Shown piece by piece: positions 17,000 to 25,640 of a DNA stretch of 64,000 bases. The translations under genes were made by a program, and so were the position numbers. The DNA comes from Paractinoplanes lichenicola (GTDB lineage: Bacteria; Actinomycetota; Actinomycetes; Mycobacteriales; Micromonosporaceae): the NCBI RefSeq assembly GCF_016785085.1, contig NZ_JAENHO010000001.1, positions 62,001 through 126,000 of the forward strand, written 5' to 3'. Each line of letters opens with the position of its first letter. The first letter of the stretch is position 1. The notes beneath the pieces were generated by a model that saw nothing but the letters and a program-made list of their open reading frames with translations, had not been told where the DNA came from and made no database searches.

Positions 17000-17943
17000 T
17001 GCCCCTCGACCCCGAGCTCCGCACGCTGCTCGCCACCATGCCCCCGGCCCCGCCGCTCACCGCGGAAACCCTCGACCAGATCCGCCCGTACGCGGCCCCG
17101 CCGTTCACCCCCGGCGACGCGATCACGCAGCGCGAGGTCACCATCCCCGGCACCGGGATCCCGCTGACGGTCCTGAGCCCCGCGAGCGTCCTCCCCGCCG
17201 ACGCGCCGTGCGTCTACTGGATCCACGGCGGCGGCATGGTGATGGGCAACCGCTACTCGCAGATCGACATCCCCCTCGAATGGCTGGCCGAGCTCGGCGT
17301 CGTTGTCGTGTCGGTCGACTACCGCCTGGCCCCCGAGGCGCAGGGCAGCACCCCGGTCGAGGACTGCTACGCCGGCCTGGTCTGGATTCTCGAAGAGCTG
17401 GGCGCCGACCCGTCCCGCGTGGTCGTGGCCGGCGCCAGCGCGGGTGGTGGGCTGGCCGCCGGGGTGACCCTGCTGGCGCGCGACCGTGGCCTGCCGTCGC
17501 TCGCCGGTCAGATCCTCATCGGCCCGATGCTCGACCACCGCAACCGCGCCACCACGAGCGAACCCGGCACGTGGACCCGCGAGGCCAACGAGTTCGCCTG
17601 GCGCAGCCTGCTCGGCGATCGGAACGACATTTCCCCGTACGTCTCCCCCGCGCTCGCCGACGACCTGTCCGGGCTGCCCCCGGCGTACATCGACGCGGGT
17701 TCGGCCGAGCTCTTCCGGGACGAGGACGTGGCGTACGGAAACCGGATCTGGGCCTGCGGCGGCCAGGCCGAGGTGCACGTCTGGTCGGGCGGCTTCCACG
17801 GCTTCGACGCGCTCTTCCCCGGCGCGGCCCTGTCGGCGGCGGCGCGAATCACCCGTACGGGCTGGCTGTCCCGGCTTTTGAGTCGGAACCGTCATATGTC
17901 CGGAGCATCGTCGCCACGTCGCGGGACGAAGCTTCCACGCTGA
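16999..17943 (+). CDS. alpha/beta hydrolase, hormone-sensitive-lipase family
   Basis: A 314-residue carboxylesterase. The oxyanion motif HGGG is in VYWIHGGGMVMG (about residue 75) and the nucleophile serine is in GASAGGG (about 148); the acid is probably in the AELFRDEDVAY region and the histidine in GGFHGFD near the C-terminus. It is cytoplasmic as no signal peptide is seen. The ATG overlaps the stop of the ABM gene (TGATG). Likely cleaves short acyl esters; the natural substrate is unknown. Confidence 0.9.
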   Translation: MPLDPELRTLLATMPPAPPLTAETLDQIRPYAAPPFTPGDAITQREVTIPGTGIPLTVLSPASVLPADAPCVYWIHGGGMVMGNRYSQIDIPLEWLAELGVVVVSVDYRLAPEAQGSTPVEDCYAGLVWILEELGADPSRVVVAGASAGGGLAAGVTLLARDRGLPSLAGQILIGPMLDHRNRATTSEPGTWTREANEFAWRSLLGDRNDISPYVSPALADDLSGLPPAYIDAGSAELFRDEDVAYGNRIWACGGQAEVHVWSGGFHGFDALFPGAALSAAARITRTGWLSRLLSRNRHMSGASSPRRGTKLPR

Positions 17944-17977
17944 CAAAAGAACCTGCGTGCGGCGAGGAGCGGCACAG

Positions 17978-18463
17978 ATGACCATGTGGCCGATGCCCGA
18001 CTTCGGCAGCCTCGGCGGGCCGGACGACGCCGACGCGCGCCTCAGGACCGAGGTTTCGCAGCGGCTGCGGGCCGACGAACGTACGAGGGAAACGGTTTTC
18101 GACGTCGAGGTCCAGGCCGGGGTGGTGATGCTCGCCGGCTGGACGGACCGGGCCGGCGTGCGTCAGGCGGCCGCCGAGGTCGCGCACGGCGTCCCGGGAG
18201 CGCGGGACGTCGCGAACGGCATCGTGGCCACCGGCGACGACCCCGACCCGTTTCTCGAGCTCGTCCGCTTCCTCGAGCTCGTCCGCGATGTGCCGCAGGG
18301 CAGACCCTCCCGTACGCCGGGCTTGGCAGTGGCTCTCGCCACCGGCGCACTGCTGATCCCGTTCGTTGTCACGTCGCGCTGGGTCGGCGCGGCGGTGCTG
18401 GGAGCGGCCGGCGTCCTCCTGACCGACCAGGTCTGGCGACGCCGGCCGCGGCCCGCCCGATGA
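17978..18463 (+). CDS. BON-domain membrane protein
   Basis: A 161-residue protein. Residues about 20-80 match a BON domain (VxVxxGVVxLxGxV pattern in VQAGVVMLAGWTDR and VPGARDVANGI), a fold thought to bind lipids or large solutes. Residues about 105-150 form one or two membrane helices, followed by a basic tail. ATG 17978 has AGGAG 8 nt upstream. Its stop overlaps the start of the next membrane protein (ATGA), so the two are coupled. The role is unknown; a surface or envelope-stress function is possible. Confidence 0.8.
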   Translation: MTMWPMPDFGSLGGPDDADARLRTEVSQRLRADERTRETVFDVEVQAGVVMLAGWTDRAGVRQAAAEVAHGVPGARDVANGIVATGDDPDPFLELVRFLELVRDVPQGRPSRTPGLAVALATGALLIPFVVTSRWVGAAVLGAAGVLLTDQVWRRRPRPAR

Positions 18464-18897
18464 CCCGCCTGGTGCTCACCATGGTGAGCCGCGCGCTCCG
18501 GGTCGAGGGCCGCACCCGCGAAGAACGCCTGGCCGAACTGCGGGCCGAGATGACCGCGGACCCCGGCGACATCGACACGCTCGTCATCCGCCACCTCGAC
18601 TGGGCCATCCTGTGGGGCGTCATACTCATCCTCGTCTCGGCCGTCACGCTGCCCCCGCTGCCCGTCATCAACCTGCTGGCCGACCGCTCGTTCACCATCG
18701 CGGCCGACGTGGCTTTCCTGCTCATCTTCACGGCGCTGTATCTGAGCTGCGTGCAATTCGCGAAGGCCCTCTTCGCCGCATACGTCATCCGCGACCGCTG
18801 GAACCCCCGCAACCGCCTCGCCCGCGCCGCGATGCTCGCCTGGCCCCCGGACCTCATCGTGGCCGTCGGCCTGGCCGCGGTGTCGGTCTGGCACTGA
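18460..18897 (+). CDS. small membrane protein, unknown function
   Basis: A 145-residue protein with a basic, charged N-terminal 45 residues (REERLAELRAEM) followed by three hydrophobic segments at about 48-70, 80-105 and 122-143. No domain is recognised. It is translationally coupled to the BON-domain gene, so the pair probably acts together at the membrane. Confidence 0.7.
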   Translation: MTRLVLTMVSRALRVEGRTREERLAELRAEMTADPGDIDTLVIRHLDWAILWGVILILVSAVTLPPLPVINLLADRSFTIAADVAFLLIFTALYLSCVQFAKALFAAYVIRDRWNPRNRLARAAMLAWPPDLIVAVGLAAVSVWH

Positions 18898-18951
18898 GGC
18901 GCCCGCCGGGCCCGCCACCAGACGTCATGGGTGCCGCGGGTCCGCCCCGGA

Positions 18952-19266
18952 TCACCGAGACCCTATTCCGAGCGCCTGGTCCACGTTCCACGAGACGAGC
19001 GGTTCCTTGGTGCCGTCAGTGTGCACAATCACCAGCTGGCATCGCCTCGGCCCACTGAGGTTAGAGACCGCGAAGGAAATCTGAGTACCCCAGTCTCTCT
19101 TTTCCAGAGCTACGCCGGCCTGCACGCCGGTGCGCGGATCGCTGGCGTCGAAGCGTTCTGCGGTCAGGTCAGGGCCGCCGAGACCTGGCCCGTCCTGCGA
19201 GTTCGGCAGCGGATCGACCTCGGGGATCTCCTCGACGACGGTGTCCGCCCGGCGACCTTTGCCCAT
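18952..19266 (-). pseudogene. anti-sigma-factor C-terminal domain remnant or short variant
   Basis: The last 55 residues (DPRTGVQAGVAL, WGTQISFAVSNLSGP, RCQLVIV, GTKEPLVSW) resemble the extracytoplasmic C-terminal part of actinobacterial zf-HC2 anti-sigma factors. No zinc-finger N-terminus or membrane helix is present. The frame stays open upstream to about 19390 and encodes an Arg/Glu-rich stretch, but the only ATG is at 19266 with a weak GAAGAG. I read it as a truncated relic, although a short expressed protein is possible. Two SigG-like sigma factors lie about 10 kb away but these usually lack such partners. Confidence 0.4.
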
Positions 19267-19620
19267 GATCTCTTCGCGGCGACGATCCAGTTCGCAATCG
19301 CTACGCCGCCTTCTCTCGATCCTTCGCGCCTCTGCGGCACGTTCGTAAGAGGTGGACCAACCCGGGCGGGATTTGTGAAGAGTCGCTGATCAGGACGGCC
19401 TGGGCGAAGGTATGAGCAGAGTTGGACAGGCATCCCGAAGCGGAGGAAGAGCAACGGGCCGGCGGAGGCCAGGCGCGGCTCGACGTCGGTCGTTTCGGCG
19501 ACCCCGTTCGGGATCCGTCAACGCGGCAGTAATGTCCGGCATTTGCGTCAATGGAGTTCGTTGTCATCGCGAAACTACCTTGTGGTCGTCGAAGAATCCG
19601 CGACCTCAGGGAGTTTCCGA
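19267..19620. other. 353-bp stretch without a confident gene
   Basis: The minus strand carries the open upstream extension of the anti-sigma-like frame (Arg/Glu-rich, no start codon with a ribosome binding site). The plus strand shows the AGGGAG (19608-19613) of the next gene. No RNA gene, repeat or clear promoter was recognised otherwise. Confidence 0.5.
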
Positions 19621-20097
19621 ATGCGTACCAAATTGGCTGTGGCCGCGGCCGCGGCGGTCGTGACAGCAGGGGCCGTGGCCACGCCGGCTCAGGCGTCGAC
19701 CGCCCGCTACTACAACAGCGACGAGACGGTCCAGATCGTCCAGAACCTCCTCAACGGGGCCACCGTCGGGTCGGTCACCTGCGGCATCACGGCAGTGGTG
19801 AACAAGATGAGGAAGTTCAAGGGCAAAGCCGGCCTGGCGTCGATCGCCGCCTACTCGGGTGAGATCAGCGCGAAGACGGCGGGCACCGCCGCCACCTGCA
19901 AGCTGGCGAAGCAGTTGGCCCTGGCCGCCGCGTGGACGGCCGCGCTGGGCCAGGACGGGGCACCGGTCTACATCGAGGACAACACCCACACGGCCGACTG
20001 CGGCATCGTCAGCAAGAAGATCACCTTCAGCTACCGCATCGGCCCGTCGCAGGAGAGCACCCAGCCCTTCTCGGGAAGCGTCAAGGTGCCCTGCTGA
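19621..20097 (+). CDS. small secreted protein, unknown function
   Basis: A 158-residue exported protein. The signal peptide has KL at the n-region, an alanine-rich core and the cleavage motif ATPAQA-S (about residue 26). The mature protein has four cysteines (in SVTCGI, AATCKL, TADCGI and the C-terminal KVPC), which may form two disulfides. AGGGAG lies 7 nt before the ATG. No family was recognised. Its last 20 nt and stop are repeated immediately downstream. Confidence 0.75.
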   Translation: MRTKLAVAAAAAVVTAGAVATPAQASTARYYNSDETVQIVQNLLNGATVGSVTCGITAVVNKMRKFKGKAGLASIAAYSGEISAKTAGTAATCKLAKQLALAAAWTAALGQDGAPVYIEDNTHTADCGIVSKKITFSYRIGPSQESTQPFSGSVKVPC

Positions 20098-20133
20098 CCG
20101 AGGGAGGCGTCAAGGTGCCCTGCTGACCGAGGG
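20078..20133. repeat. 27-bp direct repeat at the stop of the secreted-protein gene
   Basis: The 27 bp from 20078 (GCGTCAAGGTGCCCTGCTGA then CCGAGGG) recur exactly at 20107-20133, period 29. The first copy contains the last codons and stop of the gene, so the second copy encodes the same KVPC end out of context. This looks like a recent slippage duplication. Confidence 0.85.
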
Positions 20134-20198
20134 CTGACCGGCCGGAGTGGACCACCCTGCGCGGCGCTGGCGACCAGCCGAGTCGATACGCTGCCGGG

Positions 20199-21047
20199 GT
20201 GGCCGCGACGAGAAGTCTTCGGATCGGTGTCGCGCAGACCGAGATCACCACGGATCCCGCGGCGAACGGCGAGGCGATCCGGGCCGCGATGCGCCAGGCC
20301 GCCCAGCAGGGGGCACGCCTCGTTCATTTCAGCGAGGGGGCGCTCTCCGGCTATGTCGGGCCGGCGAAGGCGTACTACGCCGGGTGGAACATCGATTGGG
20401 CGCCGGTCACCGAGGAGCTGCGGGCCACCATGGCCTTGGCCGCGGAGCTCGGTGTCTGGGTGGTCGTGGGTGGCAATCATCGGCTGTCGGGGGAGCATCG
20501 GCCGCACAACTCGCTGTGGGTGATCAACGATCGGGGTGAGGTGGCCGACCGGTACGACAAGCGGTGGGTGTCGTACAGCGAGATCACCGGCTTCTACACG
20601 CCCGGCGACCACGCCTGCACCTTCGAGGTGGACGGTTTCCGGTTCGGCTGCCTGATCTGCATCGAGGTCAACTTCCCCGAATTGTGGATGGAACAGCGGG
20701 CCCTCGGCGTGGACTGCGTGCTGTTCTCGACGTACTCCGAGGACCCGATCTTTGAGGTCCTCGCCCGCGGGCACGCCGCCGCGAACGGGTTCTGGGTCAG
20801 CATCGCGGTGCCCACCTCATGCGCGCCGGCCGGCTCGTCGGCAGTGATCGGCCCGCACGGGTACGTCCTGCGCCAAGCCCGCACGGACGGCTCCGAGGTG
20901 ATCTGCGTCGACCTCGACCGCGCCGAACCCGCGCTCGACGTCGCGTTGAACAAGGCCCGCCCGTGGCGAGAAACCGCCCGCGCCGGTCACATCTATGCCG
21001 CCAAGCGGGTCACCGACCCGCGAAGCGCCGACCGCACCCGCATCTGA
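20199..21047 (+). CDS. carbon-nitrogen hydrolase (nitrilase/amidase superfamily)
   Basis: A 282-residue nitrilase-fold hydrolase. The catalytic triad is complete: E46 in FSEGALSGY, K120 in RYDKRW and C153 in LICIEVNFPEL. Members hydrolyse amides or nitriles of small molecules in the cytoplasm; the substrate here is not evident. GTG 20199 follows a TACGCT box (20187-20192) by 6 nt, so the message is probably leaderless. Confidence 0.9.
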   Translation: MAATRSLRIGVAQTEITTDPAANGEAIRAAMRQAAQQGARLVHFSEGALSGYVGPAKAYYAGWNIDWAPVTEELRATMALAAELGVWVVVGGNHRLSGEHRPHNSLWVINDRGEVADRYDKRWVSYSEITGFYTPGDHACTFEVDGFRFGCLICIEVNFPELWMEQRALGVDCVLFSTYSEDPIFEVLARGHAAANGFWVSIAVPTSCAPAGSSAVIGPHGYVLRQARTDGSEVICVDLDRAEPALDVALNKARPWRETARAGHIYAAKRVTDPRSADRTRI

Positions 21048-21053
21048 GCCCCG

Positions 21054-23324
21054 CTAGGTCAGGGCCGCGAATTGCTGCTTGACCAGGGCTCGCGCCTCGT
21101 CCGGGGGAAGGGGGCGGTGGAAGAAGAAGCCTTGACCGATCACGCAGCCCATGTCGATCAGGGCCGTAGCCTGGTCGGCAGTCTCGATGCCCTCGGCCAC
21201 GACGTTCATCTTGAAGGCCTCGCCCAGGTGCACCACGGCCTCGCAGACCGAGCGCGCCTCCGGGTCGTCGGCGATGCCGGTGACGAACGAGCGGTCGATC
21301 TTCAGCATGGTCACCGGGAGGCGGCGCAGGTAGCTCAGGGCCGAATAGCCGGTGCCGAAGTCGTCGACCGCCAGCTGGATGCCCAGGTCGCGCAGCGCCT
21401 GCAGGCGGCTGATGGTGAGCGGGTCGGGCTGCAGGATGACGCTCTCGGTGATCTCCAGCGTGAGCCGGTCGGGCGGGAAACCGGTCTCGGTCAGGATGGC
21501 CTCGACGGTGGTCACCAGGTCGGCCTGCGCGACCTGTTTCGGCGACAGGTTCACCGCCAGCCGCAGCGGGCCGGCCCCCGGGATTCCCGTACGCCACCCG
21601 GCCGCCTCCCGGCACGCCGCGCGCAGCACCCAGGCCCCCAGCGGCACGACCGCCCCGGTCTCCTCGGCGAGCTCGATGAACTCGCCGGGGCCGAGCAGAC
21701 CCCGTACGGGATGGTTCCAGCGCACCAGGGCCTCGACCGCACGCAGCTCGCCGGTGGCCAACGCGACCGCGGGCTGGAAGTAGACGACCAGCTCGTCCTG
21801 GGCCACCGCACGGCGCAGCTCGGACTCGCGCGCCTTGGTGTCCATCACGTCGGAGTAGTACTCGAACCGGCCCCGCCCGGCGCGCTTGGCGGCGTACAGG
21901 GCCGTGTCCGCCTGCTGCAACAGGGTCTCGCCGGACGCGTCCGGGTCGTCGCGGATCGCCACGCCGATGCTGGCCTCGACCATCAGCACGTGCTCGCCGA
22001 AGATCACCGGTTGGCGTAGCTCCTCGAGGAGCCGGGCGGCGATCGAACCCGCGGCCTCCCGGTCCGGCAGGCTCTGCAGCAGGACGGCGAACTCGTCGCC
22101 GCCGAGCCGCCCGGCCAGGTCGCCGTCGCGGATCACGCGGCGCATGGCGTCGGCCGCGGCGACCAGCACGGCGTCGCCCGCCTCGTGCCCGAAGGTGTCG
22201 TTGATGGGCTTGAACCGGTCGAGGTCGATGAGCAGGACCGCGCTGTGCCGCCCGGGCCGCACGGGCTGACCGGCCAGCATGTCCAGGCGCTCGGTGACCA
22301 GGATGCGGTTGGCCAGGCCGGTGAGCCCGTCGGTGACCGCCATCTCGCGGTTGTCCCGCAGGGCGTGCGACTGGCGGGCCATCACCAGCAGGGTGAGCAC
22401 GGCCGAGCCGAGGATCATGCCGCCGTACGGGTTGATCGGCAGGTGGGACGACTGCACGGCGAGCAGGACGTACGCGGCGACGCTGGCGGCGTACGGGAGC
22501 AGGAAGACCGCGTTGCGATCGCGCCGCCTCGGCCGGGGATGACGCGGGCGGCGGTATTGCTGATCGGCCGCCAGCACCAGCAGGAAGCAGCCGGCCAGCC
22601 ACAGCAGGTCCGGCCAGGAGCCGCCGGTGAACCCGCCGTTCAACTGGATCCAGCTGTACGACACGTCGGCGGTCACGGTCAGGGCGATGGCCCCGGCCAG
22701 CAGCCGGATCGGGGCCGGCACCTCGGGCTGGTGCCGGCGCAGCATGGCGGTCGACACGGCCAGCACGAGCAGGAGGTCACCGATCGGCAGGGCCGCCGTG
22801 AAGGTGCGCTGCAGCGGGGTCAGTCCGGGCGCGTTGAGGATCGGGCCGAGCAGCAGATACCAGATCGCGATGAACCCGCCCGCGCCGACAATCAGCGCGT
22901 CCAGGGCCAGCTTCTGCCGGTCGCGGCGGCGCCGATGCTGGCCGGGCAGCATGAGCAGACCGGCGAACATGAACGGGGAGAACAGCAGGAAGCAGTAGTC
23001 GGCGGTGGAGGGGTAGGCCGTGGTGAGCAGGATGTGGGACTGCACGGCCCAGGCGCAGTGCGCGGCCAGCTGGCAGACGAACGCGATGGTGATCACTCGC
23101 CAGGCCCGCCGGGTCCGCGGTTCCTGCCGCTTCGAGACCGCGACCCGTACGGCCAGCACGGTGAACGCGAGCGCCAGGGGCACGTAGGTGACGTCCGTGA
23201 CCAGCGTACGGAATTCCGGGCTGCCCCATTCCGCGAAGTAGCCGACCTGCTGGAAGAGCAGCAGGGCGGCGCAGACGAGCACACACGCGGCGCTCGCCCG
23301 GCCGGTCCGGAACCAGGTCACCAT
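21054..23324 (-). CDS. membrane GGDEF-EAL cyclic-di-GMP protein
   Basis: A 756-residue protein with about nine N-terminal membrane helices (residues 10-320), then GGDEF and EAL domains. The GGDEF motif (LGGDEFAVL, about 406) is intact, and the EAL side has EALVRW (about 530), VDDFGTGYSAL, KIDRSF and EGIET, so both diguanylate cyclase and phosphodiesterase activity are possible. The membrane part may sense an envelope or small-molecule cue. ATG 23324 overlaps the TGA of the LPXTG-protein gene (TGATG), so the pair is coupled. Confidence 0.93.
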   Translation of the reverse strand: MVTWFRTGRASAACVLVCAALLLFQQVGYFAEWGSPEFRTLVTDVTYVPLALAFTVLAVRVAVSKRQEPRTRRAWRVITIAFVCQLAAHCAWAVQSHILLTTAYPSTADYCFLLFSPFMFAGLLMLPGQHRRRRDRQKLALDALIVGAGGFIAIWYLLLGPILNAPGLTPLQRTFTAALPIGDLLLVLAVSTAMLRRHQPEVPAPIRLLAGAIALTVTADVSYSWIQLNGGFTGGSWPDLLWLAGCFLLVLAADQQYRRPRHPRPRRRDRNAVFLLPYAASVAAYVLLAVQSSHLPINPYGGMILGSAVLTLLVMARQSHALRDNREMAVTDGLTGLANRILVTERLDMLAGQPVRPGRHSAVLLIDLDRFKPINDTFGHEAGDAVLVAAADAMRRVIRDGDLAGRLGGDEFAVLLQSLPDREAAGSIAARLLEELRQPVIFGEHVLMVEASIGVAIRDDPDASGETLLQQADTALYAAKRAGRGRFEYYSDVMDTKARESELRRAVAQDELVVYFQPAVALATGELRAVEALVRWNHPVRGLLGPGEFIELAEETGAVVPLGAWVLRAACREAAGWRTGIPGAGPLRLAVNLSPKQVAQADLVTTVEAILTETGFPPDRLTLEITESVILQPDPLTISRLQALRDLGIQLAVDDFGTGYSALSYLRRLPVTMLKIDRSFVTGIADDPEARSVCEAVVHLGEAFKMNVVAEGIETADQATALIDMGCVIGQGFFFHRPLPPDEARALVKQQFAALT

Positions 23325-24850
23325 CAACGTAGTCCGCGCCGCCGCATCACTGTGACGACGGCCGTCCCGATGAGAATGAGGACGATTCCGCTGACGGTGA
23401 TGGTCGCGGCGATGGTGCCGGTGATGGGGAGCGCGGGCGGCCGTCCGGTCCCGGCCAGCTTGATCGGGGCTTGGTTGTTGGCGAGGTCCCGGTCGACGTT
23501 GACCCCGTCGTCGTACAGGTAGAACTGCACGGAGCCTTCCTCGTCGCGCGCGGCCGGTGCGCTGCGTACGGTGAAAGTGAAGAGCAGGCGCTGCCCGGGG
23601 CGGAGCGCGGCCGGCCGCAGGGCGCAGGAATACTCGGGCGGACCTTCATCGGGAGCGGCGGAGGCCGGCGGGCCATAGTCCTCGGCCAGCGACTTGCAGC
23701 GCTCATCCGCGGTGACGACGGACATCGGTGCGGGCAGAGTCACGTACGCGTTGCCCAGGTTGTTCGGGAACGGCGGGTAGCGCAGGGTGCCCGGGCCCTG
23801 GTTGACGACGCCGACGGAGATCGTGTGCTCGCCGGCCGTGCCGGGGACGGTGGCGCCGATCGCCACCACGTCGGTGCGGCGACCGGAGACGGTCACCGTC
23901 GTGGTGGAGCCGTTGTCGTCGTGGTCGAGGTCGGCCTGGGGCACGCCGGCCGCCGACAGGGCCACCTCCTCGAGCGTGAGGTCGGGTCCGGTGCCGGCCC
24001 GGTCGCCGGGCAGCGGGCCCTCGTCACCCAGCCAGTCCTCCCACTCGGCGGCAGTCATCCACTGCACGCTCACGGAGACTCGGCTGGCCGCCGCCGCATC
24101 GCCGGGCAGTCGCAACGTCAAAGGCGAAGAGAGCCCGTACGTGGCCCCCGCCGTCAGCGTCGTGGTGAAAGTGCACGCGATGGCGAAGCCGTACGTGCAG
24201 TTGCCGAAGTTCGTGTCGGTCAGGGCCCCCTCGGCGGCGCTGATCACGGCGGTCAGGCCGTTGACCGCGGCCGGGCCGGTGTTGCGCACCTGGGGTCGCA
24301 GTGCCGCCGAGCCGCCGGGCGCCACCGTCAACGGCTCGTCGTCGACCGCGGTCAGGTTGACGGCTTCGCCGATGCGGACTGTGGAGGTCTCGGTGGTCGC
24401 GGGCTGGTCGTCGACCTTCGTCGCGATCGACAACGTGCCCGTGTCGCCGGCCGCGGCGCCCGGCTTCGAGGTGAAGCTCAGCGAGACCGCGCCGAAGGTG
24501 ACGAAGCCGTACGTGCCGTCGTCCGGCGGGCGCTCGAAGACGCGATGCGGACCCGGCAGCACACACCGCAGGACGGGACCGGTCGAGCACTCCGCGGCCG
24601 TCACCGCGGCCACATTCAGGCCGGACGTGTCGATCGTAAGCGTGACGCTGTCGGCCCAGCCCGCCTCGTCGGCGAACAACAGCGGGGCGAGGCTCTCCTC
24701 GACGACCTTGCCACCGGCCGGCAGCGTGAGGTTCCGCAGGTGGACGCCGCCTTCGACGCCGGCCGGGGCCGCCTGCACCGGCGCCGGGAGCAGGCAGGAC
24801 GCCGCCATGAAGAGCATCGCCAGGGCGGCGAGGCGGCGTGACCGGGTCAT
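23324..24850 (-). CDS. LPXTG-type cell-wall-anchored protein
   Basis: A 508-residue surface protein. The N-terminal signal peptide ends near VQAAPAG (about residue 28). The body consists of beta-rich DUF11/CARDB-like segments (for example AVNLTAVDDEPLTVAPGGSA and the later NQGPGTLRYPP). The C-terminus has a sortase motif LPITG (about 472), a hydrophobic helix and a RRRGLR tail. It should be linked to peptidoglycan by a sortase that is not encoded here. Its stop overlaps the start of the GGDEF-EAL gene, an interesting pairing of a surface protein with c-di-GMP control. Confidence 0.88.
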   Translation of the reverse strand: MTRSRRLAALAMLFMAASCLLPAPVQAAPAGVEGGVHLRNLTLPAGGKVVEESLAPLLFADEAGWADSVTLTIDTSGLNVAAVTAAECSTGPVLRCVLPGPHRVFERPPDDGTYGFVTFGAVSLSFTSKPGAAAGDTGTLSIATKVDDQPATTETSTVRIGEAVNLTAVDDEPLTVAPGGSAALRPQVRNTGPAAVNGLTAVISAAEGALTDTNFGNCTYGFAIACTFTTTLTAGATYGLSSPLTLRLPGDAAAASRVSVSVQWMTAAEWEDWLGDEGPLPGDRAGTGPDLTLEEVALSAAGVPQADLDHDDNGSTTTVTVSGRRTDVVAIGATVPGTAGEHTISVGVVNQGPGTLRYPPFPNNLGNAYVTLPAPMSVVTADERCKSLAEDYGPPASAAPDEGPPEYSCALRPAALRPGQRLLFTFTVRSAPAARDEEGSVQFYLYDDGVNVDRDLANNQAPIKLAGTGRPPALPITGTIAATITVSGIVLILIGTAVVTVMRRRGLR

Positions 24851-24902
24851 GCCCCATGCCTACCAAAAGCTGCAAAGGCCTACATACCGTACGGGGTTAT
24901 CT

Positions 24903-25562
24903 CTACGCCGGTTCGGGCGCCGGGGGCTGGGTCTTGTAGGCCATCACGAGCCCGGCGACGAACAGTCCGACATTCAGCTGCCACAGCTGGGCGGGGTTTT
25001 CGCGACCGTCGGCGGTCAGCACCGTGCCGAGGACGAACGCCGCCCCGAGCAGACCCGCCGCCCACGTCGCGTAGAACCGCCGGCTGCGCGGACGGGGAGC
25101 CGGGGCTTCCGACGTGCTCACCCCGGGATTGGCGGCCACCCATTCCAGCGCGACCGTCACGGGCACGCGGGGGATGCGCACCTCGCCGGTGTGCGAGCGA
25201 TCCGGAGTCTGGTCGGGCAGGCCGCGGCCACGCATCAGCGACAGGACCGCGAGGGCGGCCAGGGAGACCAGCAGCGGGTGGTATCCGCCCCCGGGCAGGT
25301 CGACGAAGCCGGCCACCGCCCAGTCGACCAGGACGACGACGATCGGCAGCGGCGTCCACGGCGCGTACCGCAGCCACCGGCGGACGTCCTTGGCGCGGGC
25401 CGGATCCATCGGGAGGCGGAGCGAGGGCCGGCGCCGGAAGCCCCAGCGGCCCACCGGCGCATCGACCCATTCCGGGTCGGCGGCCCCGGTGGTGACGGCC
25501 AGCGGCGGGATGACCAGGCCGGGCGCCAGCGCGGCCGGGATGACCAGATCAGTGCGTTCCAT
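24903..25562 (-). CDS. membrane protein of unknown function
   Basis: A 219-residue protein. Hydrophobic segments are at about 72-92, 100-115, 165-185 and 195-212, so four helices are likely, with a Pro/Arg-rich region between the pairs. No domain is recognised. ATG 25562 is used; GGGTGG precedes it by a few bases. It is divergent from the HEAT-like gene at 25641 and reads toward the LPXTG gene with a 52-bp gap. Confidence 0.65.
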   Translation of the reverse strand: MERTDLVIPAALAPGLVIPPLAVTTGAADPEWVDAPVGRWGFRRRPSLRLPMDPARAKDVRRWLRYAPWTPLPIVVVLVDWAVAGFVDLPGGGYHPLLVSLAALAVLSLMRGRGLPDQTPDRSHTGEVRIPRVPVTVALEWVAANPGVSTSEAPAPRPRSRRFYATWAAGLLGAAFVLGTVLTADGRENPAQLWQLNVGLFVAGLVMAYKTQPPAPEPA

Positions 25563-25640
25563 GACCACCCCATGGTAGTAGCAGGCGGCACTTCAGTTTC
25601 TGCTTATATAAGCTCGCGCCGAACCTGGCATGATGGCCCC

